Below, one piece after another: positions 59,939 through 64,000 of a stretch of 64,000 nucleotides of DNA. Source of the stretch: Candidatus Methylomirabilota bacterium. GTDB lineage: Bacteria > Methylomirabilota > Methylomirabilia > Rokubacteriales > CSP1-6. A program made the translations under genes and the position numbers. Under the pieces are notes generated by a model. The model was not told where the DNA came from. It did not search any database and saw only the letters and a program-made list of their open reading frames with translations. The stretch spans positions 1 through 64,000 of the forward strand of contig DASTYT010000153.1 in NCBI GenBank assembly GCA_035764725.1, in the 5' to 3' direction. How positions within the stretch are numbered: the first letter of the stretch is position 1; the number at the start of each line of letters is the position of its first letter.

Positions 59939-60955
59939 TCAGCCGTTGAAGGCCTTGATGAGCGCGGGCAGTCGCGGATCGTCCTGGCGAGGCGGATAGG
60001 GCTGATAGAGGGCGGTGCGGTCGAGGAGCCCCGCGTAGCGCGCCTCCATGGCCGCCGGCAAGCGATCATAGGGAGCCGTCACGGCGTAGGTGTCGAGCAT
60101 CTCGTCGCTGATGAGGTCGGCCATGCCCTTCCAGTCACCCTCGATGGACTTCCGGTGGAGCTTGGCGGTGAGGTCGCCCCAGCCGTGGCACTCGAGCACG
60201 GGCTGATAGGTCCGCGTCGATCCGTAGAAGGCGATCTGTTGCTTGACCATCTGCGCCTGCTCGCTGCGCTCCGCCGGCGTGTCACCCACCACGACGAAGC
60301 TGGACGTCGCGTAGGTGAAGTCCTTCCGCGTACGCCCCGACCTGGCGAGGCCGGCGTTGACGGCGGGCTGGACGATCTCGCGGAGATACTTGGGTGAGTT
60401 GAAGGGGTGCACGTGCATGCCGTCACAGTGCTCGCCCGCGACGCCGCACATGAACGAATTCACCGCCGCCACGAAGATCGGGATCTTCGGCTGGGGAATG
60501 GGACCGGGGTTGAAGAAGGGCGTCATGACGTCGAAGGTGTAGAACTGGCCCTTGAAGTCGAGCTTGGTCCCGTTCTGCCAGCAATCCCAGATGGCGCGGA
60601 TCGCGCGCACCGCCTCGGCCATCTTGGGGCCGGGCGACTCGAACTTCACCGAGAAGCGCCGCTCGTTGTGGGCCTTGACCTGGGTGCCGAGGCCCAGCGT
60701 GAAGCGCCCGCGCGACGCCTTCTGGAGATCCCACGCGATCATCGCGGTGATCATGGGGCTCCGCGAGAACACGGTGGCGATATTGGTGCCGAGCCGGATC
60801 CGCGTGGTCGCGCCGGCCGCCACCGCGAGGGGGAGGAACGGGTCGTGCTGCGTCTCCGCCGACCACAGCGTGTCGTAGCCGAGCGCTTCGACCTTGCGCG
60901 CGTAGTCCGCGATGGCGGAGAGATCGTGCGTGAGCATGCCGACGTCGAGCTTCAC
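59939..60955 (-). CDS. LLM-class F420-dependent oxidoreductase (TIGR03617-like)
   Basis: 338 residues of the bacterial luciferase-like fold. Motifs: ARKVEALGYDTLWSAETQHDPFLPLA, RIRLGTNIATVFSRSPMITAM, GRFTLGLGTQVKAHNERRF. These sequences belong to a group predicted to use coenzyme F420 rather than FMN. Start is GTG 60955 with GGAGG 9 bp ahead. Middle of the acyl-CoA cluster; may dehydrogenate or hydroxylate a CoA-linked or aromatic substrate. Confidence 0.9.
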   Translation of the reverse strand: MKLDVGMLTHDLSAIADYARKVEALGYDTLWSAETQHDPFLPLAVAAGATTRIRLGTNIATVFSRSPMITAMIAWDLQKASRGRFTLGLGTQVKAHNERRFSVKFESPGPKMAEAVRAIRAIWDCWQNGTKLDFKGQFYTFDVMTPFFNPGPIPQPKIPIFVAAVNSFMCGVAGEHCDGMHVHPFNSPKYLREIVQPAVNAGLARSGRTRKDFTYATSSFVVVGDTPAERSEQAQMVKQQIAFYGSTRTYQPVLECHGWGDLTAKLHRKSIEGDWKGMADLISDEMLDTYAVTAPYDRLPAAMEARYAGLLDRTALYQPYPPRQDDPRLPALIKAFNG

Positions 60956-60993
60956 TGGGGGCCCTCCTTCATCCCGGGAGTCTACGCGAGGGC

Positions 60994-62640
60994 CTAGCGC
61001 CCTTCAAGAAACTGCTCGCGCAGGCGGCCCTTCTGCACCTTGTCGCCGTGTGGGCCGGGCGTGCGCGGCACGTCGTCCACGACGCGGACGTGGCGCGGCA
61101 CCTTGTAGGACGCGATGCGCCCGCGGCAGTGCGCGACGATGTCGTCAGGGGTGAGGCGGACGCCCGGCCGCGGGATCACGTAGGCCACCGCCGCCTCGTT
61201 CATCCGGGGGTCGGGGACGCCGATGACGAAGGCCTGGAGCACGCCCGGGTGCTCCATGATGAACGCTTCGATCTCCGCGGGCGCCACCATGAAGTGGCTG
61301 ATGCGGAGCACCTCGCGTAGCCGACCCTTGAAGATCGTGCGGCCCTCGCCGTCCCGCACCCCGAAGTCGCCGGTCTTGAACCAGCCGTCGTCGCTGAAGG
61401 CCTGGGCGGTCTCCTCGGGCTTCCGGTAGTACCCGCGGGTGACGAGCGGGCCGCGGAACCAGAGCTCGCCCTCCTCGTCGGTCGCCGCGGTCTCGCCGGA
61501 GTCCGACCGCACCACGCGCACCTCCACGCCCTCGGCCGGCCACACCCCGGGCAGCGCGCGAGCAACCTCCGCTTCATCCAGATAGTGGTGCATGCAGAGC
61601 GCGTTCAGCTCGGTCATGCCGTAGGGCTGATACGCCTGGGGCACGCCGAGACGGCCCAGGATCTCCTCGAAGAGGCCGTCGCGCCCACCACCGGTCATGC
61701 CGAAGCCGCCGGTCCGCAGGGCCCGGCGGTCGCGCCGTCCCAGATCGGGATGATCGAGCACGGCGATGGCCATGGCGTCCACCGCGTTCCAGATGCTGAC
61801 GCGCTCGCGCTCCATCAGGTGAAGCGCCACGCCCGGGTCGAACGCGTCCATGAGCACGAGGGCGCCGCCGTGCGAGAGGGTGGTGAGGGGCACGTTGAGC
61901 CCGCCCCAGGTGCCGGAGAAGGGCAGCGCGTGCAGCACGCGATCGCTGGGCGTGACCGCGAGCACCTCGCCGCAGTACCAGCCGTGGGGCACCGCGTTTC
62001 GGTGGCTGATGACCGCGCCCTTGGGAAAGGACGTCGTGCCCGAGGTGTAGAGGATCGTGAGCGCGTCGTCGGGGCCCACCGCCGAGCCCGCCCGCTCGAC
62101 CGCGGCGTCGAGCGTGTCGTCCTCCGCGAGCTCGAGCACGTCGGCGAGGCGTAGGCAGCCGGGGTAGGGATCGTCCGCATCCACGATCACGTGCCGTAGA
62201 TGGGGGAACCCCTCGGCCTCGAGCACGCCGGGCACCGCCGACTTGAGGCCGGGCAGCACCTCGCCCAGGGTCTCGAGGTAGTCCACCGGGCCCAGATGAT
62301 CGGCGAGGAGCAAGGCCGTCGCCTCCGATTGGGCCAGGATGTACGCCAGCTCGCGCGCCTTGTAACGCGTGTTCAGCGCCACTGCGACGGCGCCGATGAG
62401 CGCGCAGCCGTGCTGCGCGAAGAGCCACGCAGGGCGGTTGGGCAGCCAGAGCGCGACCTTGTCGTCCTTGCCGATGCCGAGAGCGAGAAGGGCGCGCGCA
62501 AAGCGCCGCCCCTCGCGGTAGAGCGCCGCGTAGCTGATGCGGCGGTCGTCGGCGACGAGGGCGTCCGCGTGCGCGTGGCGCGCGGCCGCCGCGGCGAGCA
62601 TGTGCCCCAGCGTGGCGTCGCGGAAGGGATTGGCGGCCAT
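60994..62640 (-). CDS. acyl-CoA synthetase (class I adenylate-forming)
   Basis: 548 residues from ATG 62640 (upstream GTG 62664 also in frame). ATP loop TILYTSGTTSFPKGAV, motif QPYGMTELNA, KTGDFG, and the catalytic lysine near the end in DKVQKGRLREQ. Activates a fatty or aromatic acid to its CoA ester; chain length unknown. Probably the first step for the leftward cluster (ligase, F420-type oxidoreductase, hydratase, dehydrogenase). Confidence 0.92.
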   Translation of the reverse strand: MAANPFRDATLGHMLAAAAARHAHADALVADDRRISYAALYREGRRFARALLALGIGKDDKVALWLPNRPAWLFAQHGCALIGAVAVALNTRYKARELAYILAQSEATALLLADHLGPVDYLETLGEVLPGLKSAVPGVLEAEGFPHLRHVIVDADDPYPGCLRLADVLELAEDDTLDAAVERAGSAVGPDDALTILYTSGTTSFPKGAVISHRNAVPHGWYCGEVLAVTPSDRVLHALPFSGTWGGLNVPLTTLSHGGALVLMDAFDPGVALHLMERERVSIWNAVDAMAIAVLDHPDLGRRDRRALRTGGFGMTGGGRDGLFEEILGRLGVPQAYQPYGMTELNALCMHHYLDEAEVARALPGVWPAEGVEVRVVRSDSGETAATDEEGELWFRGPLVTRGYYRKPEETAQAFSDDGWFKTGDFGVRDGEGRTIFKGRLREVLRISHFMVAPAEIEAFIMEHPGVLQAFVIGVPDPRMNEAAVAYVIPRPGVRLTPDDIVAHCRGRIASYKVPRHVRVVDDVPRTPGPHGDKVQKGRLREQFLEGR

Positions 62641-62720
62641 GGCGTCAGGCCGCGACGGTAGCACGCGCGAGTCCTGCTGTCATGCCGACGCCGGCATGCG
62701 AGATCGCCGCGGCCGCGTGC

Positions 62721-62726
62721 TAAGGT
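62721..62726 (+). promoter_or_regulatory. possible -10 hexamer for the phosphotransferase gene
   Basis: TAAGGT, 8 bp before GTG 62735. No -35 box called. Confidence 0.25.
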
Positions 62727-62734
62727 GAGGCGCC

Positions 62735-64000
62735 GTGCGCCACGCGCTCGTCGTGCCCGATCGCGCCCGCCGGCGCGTGCTCCTCGTCGCGGGCCCGCGC
62801 GGCTTCACGCTGCCCCGCGTGTCGCTCGGCCGCGACCATCCCGGCGCCGTCGACGCGGTCCTCCGCGCGGTGGCGCGGCGCCACGGGATCCGCGCCACCG
62901 TGCTGCGCACCCTCGCGCGCCCGCGCGATCCGCGCACCGGGGTCTTCCACGTGGCCCTCGAGCTCGAGCGGCTGGACGACCGCGCCGTGCGCACGCCGCG
63001 CGGCCGCTGGGTGAGCCGCGCCGCGCTGGCGCGACTGCGCTTCCACCGTCTGGAGGACCGCGAAGCGCTGGCGGCCTGGACCGCCCGCGGCGGTCGCCGC
63101 GCCGCGTGGATGCGGCCGGGCTGGCGCGAGCGTGCGGTGGGCTGGTGCGAGCGCCGCGTCGGCGCGCCGGCCACGCGCGTGACGCAGCTCCGGGCCTGGG
63201 AATCCTCCACGGTGCTGCGGCTCGACACGAGGAACGGGCGGTTCTACTTCAAGGCGGTGGAGCCGCCCTGCGATCACGAGCCCGGGCTCACGCGCTGGCT
63301 CGCGCGGCGCGCGCCGGGTCGCGTCGCGCCCGTGGTGGCGGTGGGTGGCGCGGGCCGCTGGCTCCTGATGCGCGAGGCCGCGGGCCGCTCGCTGCGCGCG
63401 AGCGCGCGCCTTGCCGATTGGGTGCAGGCCGCGCACGAGTACGGCCGACTCCAGCGCGCGCTGGCGGGCGCGCCGTCGCGGCTACGCCTGCTGCGGGGCC
63501 GCCGCCGTGACCTCGGCTGGCTCGCGCGCCAGATCGCGCCGATGCTCGCAGATCCGCGCGGCCTCGCGGCGGGCGGGCGCATGCGTCTCACGCGCGGCGA
63601 GATCGCGCGCCTCCGCGGCCTGGCGCCCGCGCTGGGCGCGCGCTGTCGCGCCCTCGCGCGCCTCGGCGTGCCCCTCGCCCTCGACCACGGCGATCTCTGG
63701 GCGGTGAACGTGATCGTGGGTCGCCGCGGCCCCGTCTTCCTCGACTGGGAAGACGCGGTGCTGGGCCATCCCTTCTGGGGGGCGTTCATGTTGCCGTGGA
63801 GTCACGGCTTCTGGGACCGCTGGGGTCATCGGAGCGCCGCCGCGTCGCGCGTCCGCGCGGGCTACCTCGCGGGATGGGCGGGTGGGGACGGCGTCGCGCG
63901 TCACCGTGACGCCTTCGCGCACTCGCGCGTGCTGGCGCCGCTCCACCACGCGGCGATCTGGTGGCACGACGTGCTTCCCCATCTCCAGACCAGCCTCGAG
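62735..64000 (+). CDS. aminoglycoside phosphotransferase-like kinase, 3' partial
   Basis: Open reading frame of 422 codons without a stop to the window end, read by hand; it lies alone on the plus strand. The C-terminal part is an APH/choline-kinase-like domain: catalytic His318/Asp320 loop DHGDLWAVNV with Asn325, and the metal motif FLDWED (Asp337). The N-terminal 130 residues (LLVAGPRGFTLPRVSLGRDHP, VFHVALELERLDDR, RWVSRAALARLRFHRL) look like a degenerate Nudix fold, though that is a guess. Substrate unknown. The true end is beyond the window. Confidence 0.78.
   Translation, partial: MRHALVVPDRARRRVLLVAGPRGFTLPRVSLGRDHPGAVDAVLRAVARRHGIRATVLRTLARPRDPRTGVFHVALELERLDDRAVRTPRGRWVSRAALARLRFHRLEDREALAAWTARGGRRAAWMRPGWRERAVGWCERRVGAPATRVTQLRAWESSTVLRLDTRNGRFYFKAVEPPCDHEPGLTRWLARRAPGRVAPVVAVGGAGRWLLMREAAGRSLRASARLADWVQAAHEYGRLQRALAGAPSRLRLLRGRRRDLGWLARQIAPMLADPRGLAAGGRMRLTRGEIARLRGLAPALGARCRALARLGVPLALDHGDLWAVNVIVGRRGPVFLDWEDAVLGHPFWGAFMLPWSHGFWDRWGHRSAAASRVRAGYLAGWAGGDGVARHRDAFAHSRVLAPLHHAAIWWHDVLPHLQTSLE

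Noticed and set aside
1..64000. CRISPR arrays, tRNA or rRNA genes, insertion sequences, prophage, toxin-antitoxin or defence islands
   Set aside because: No spaced direct repeats, no TTCGAnTC-type tRNA arms in gene gaps, no transposase, integrase or defence motifs were seen in any intergenic space or frame.

Overview
The window is about 64 kb of very GC-rich DNA from a diderm bacterium. Signs of two membranes are an Slp-type lipoprotein, an AsmA-type protein and a PEP-CTERM-like protein. The gene mix resembles Candidatus Rokubacteria / Methylomirabilota or other deep soil lineages: an orphan TrpX-type binding protein, a double-zinc-ribbon cyclase-AAA-TPR giant, a coenzyme F420-type LLM oxidoreductase and type 5 uracil-DNA glycosylase. 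That assignment is inferred from memory of such genomes and was not computed. Genes are densely packed and many neighbours share ATGA or GTGA stop/start overlaps. I saw no rRNA, tRNA, CRISPR array, transposase, phage gene or integrase.

Region 1 (1-15.6 kb) looks like an acetate/carboxylate uptake and signalling island. It holds a symporter-fused sensor kinase (5' end outside the window), its NtrC-type sigma-54 activator, acetyl-CoA synthetase, a CitMHS-like antiporter, an MHS-family carboxylate transporter behind a plausible sigma-54 promoter, a small secreted protein, the DUF4212 plus SSS symporter pair, two small membrane proteins, a CBS-DUF294 nucleotidyltransferase-like protein and a HAMP/PAS protein fused to a DnaQ-type exonuclease. 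Region 2 (15.8-21.7 kb) has a DksA/TraR protein, a glycerophosphodiesterase-like protein with altered active-site residues, an acyltransferase, a GNAT protein, a glycosyltransferase/methyltransferase pair and an HTTM membrane pair.

Region 3 (21.7-31.6 kb) is a run of six genes: cyclase-AAA-TPR regulator, CapK-like adenylating enzyme, GT2, FAD oxidoreductase with a membrane tail, a small membrane protein homologous to that tail, and a GT39-like glycosyltransferase. It looks like a surface-glycan or lipid-linked sugar operon. Region 4 (31.6-45.9 kb) holds threonine dehydratase, isoaspartyl peptidase, uracil-DNA glycosylase, an MFS carrier, an active/inactive M16 peptidase pair flanking a frameshifted GNAT gene, Slp, a one-cysteine thioredoxin-like protein, quinone reductase, an AsmA-like protein, a methyltransferase and citrate synthase.

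Region 5 (45.9-57.4 kb) holds GT2, FIST, a DapF homologue with both catalytic cysteines changed to serine, several unassigned membrane proteins (one with a duplicated Asp/Trp/His motif), SDR, binding proteins, RidA, PilZ, Nudix, a minimal PEP-CTERM peptide and DAHP synthase. Region 6 (57.4-64 kb) is a leftward acyl-CoA/dehydrogenase cluster followed by a phosphotransferase running off the right edge. Seven promoters of the form TTGnnn-N17/18-(TAnnnT or close variant) sit 6-9 bp from the start codon of first-in-operon genes, so leaderless or near-leaderless mRNAs look common in this genome.
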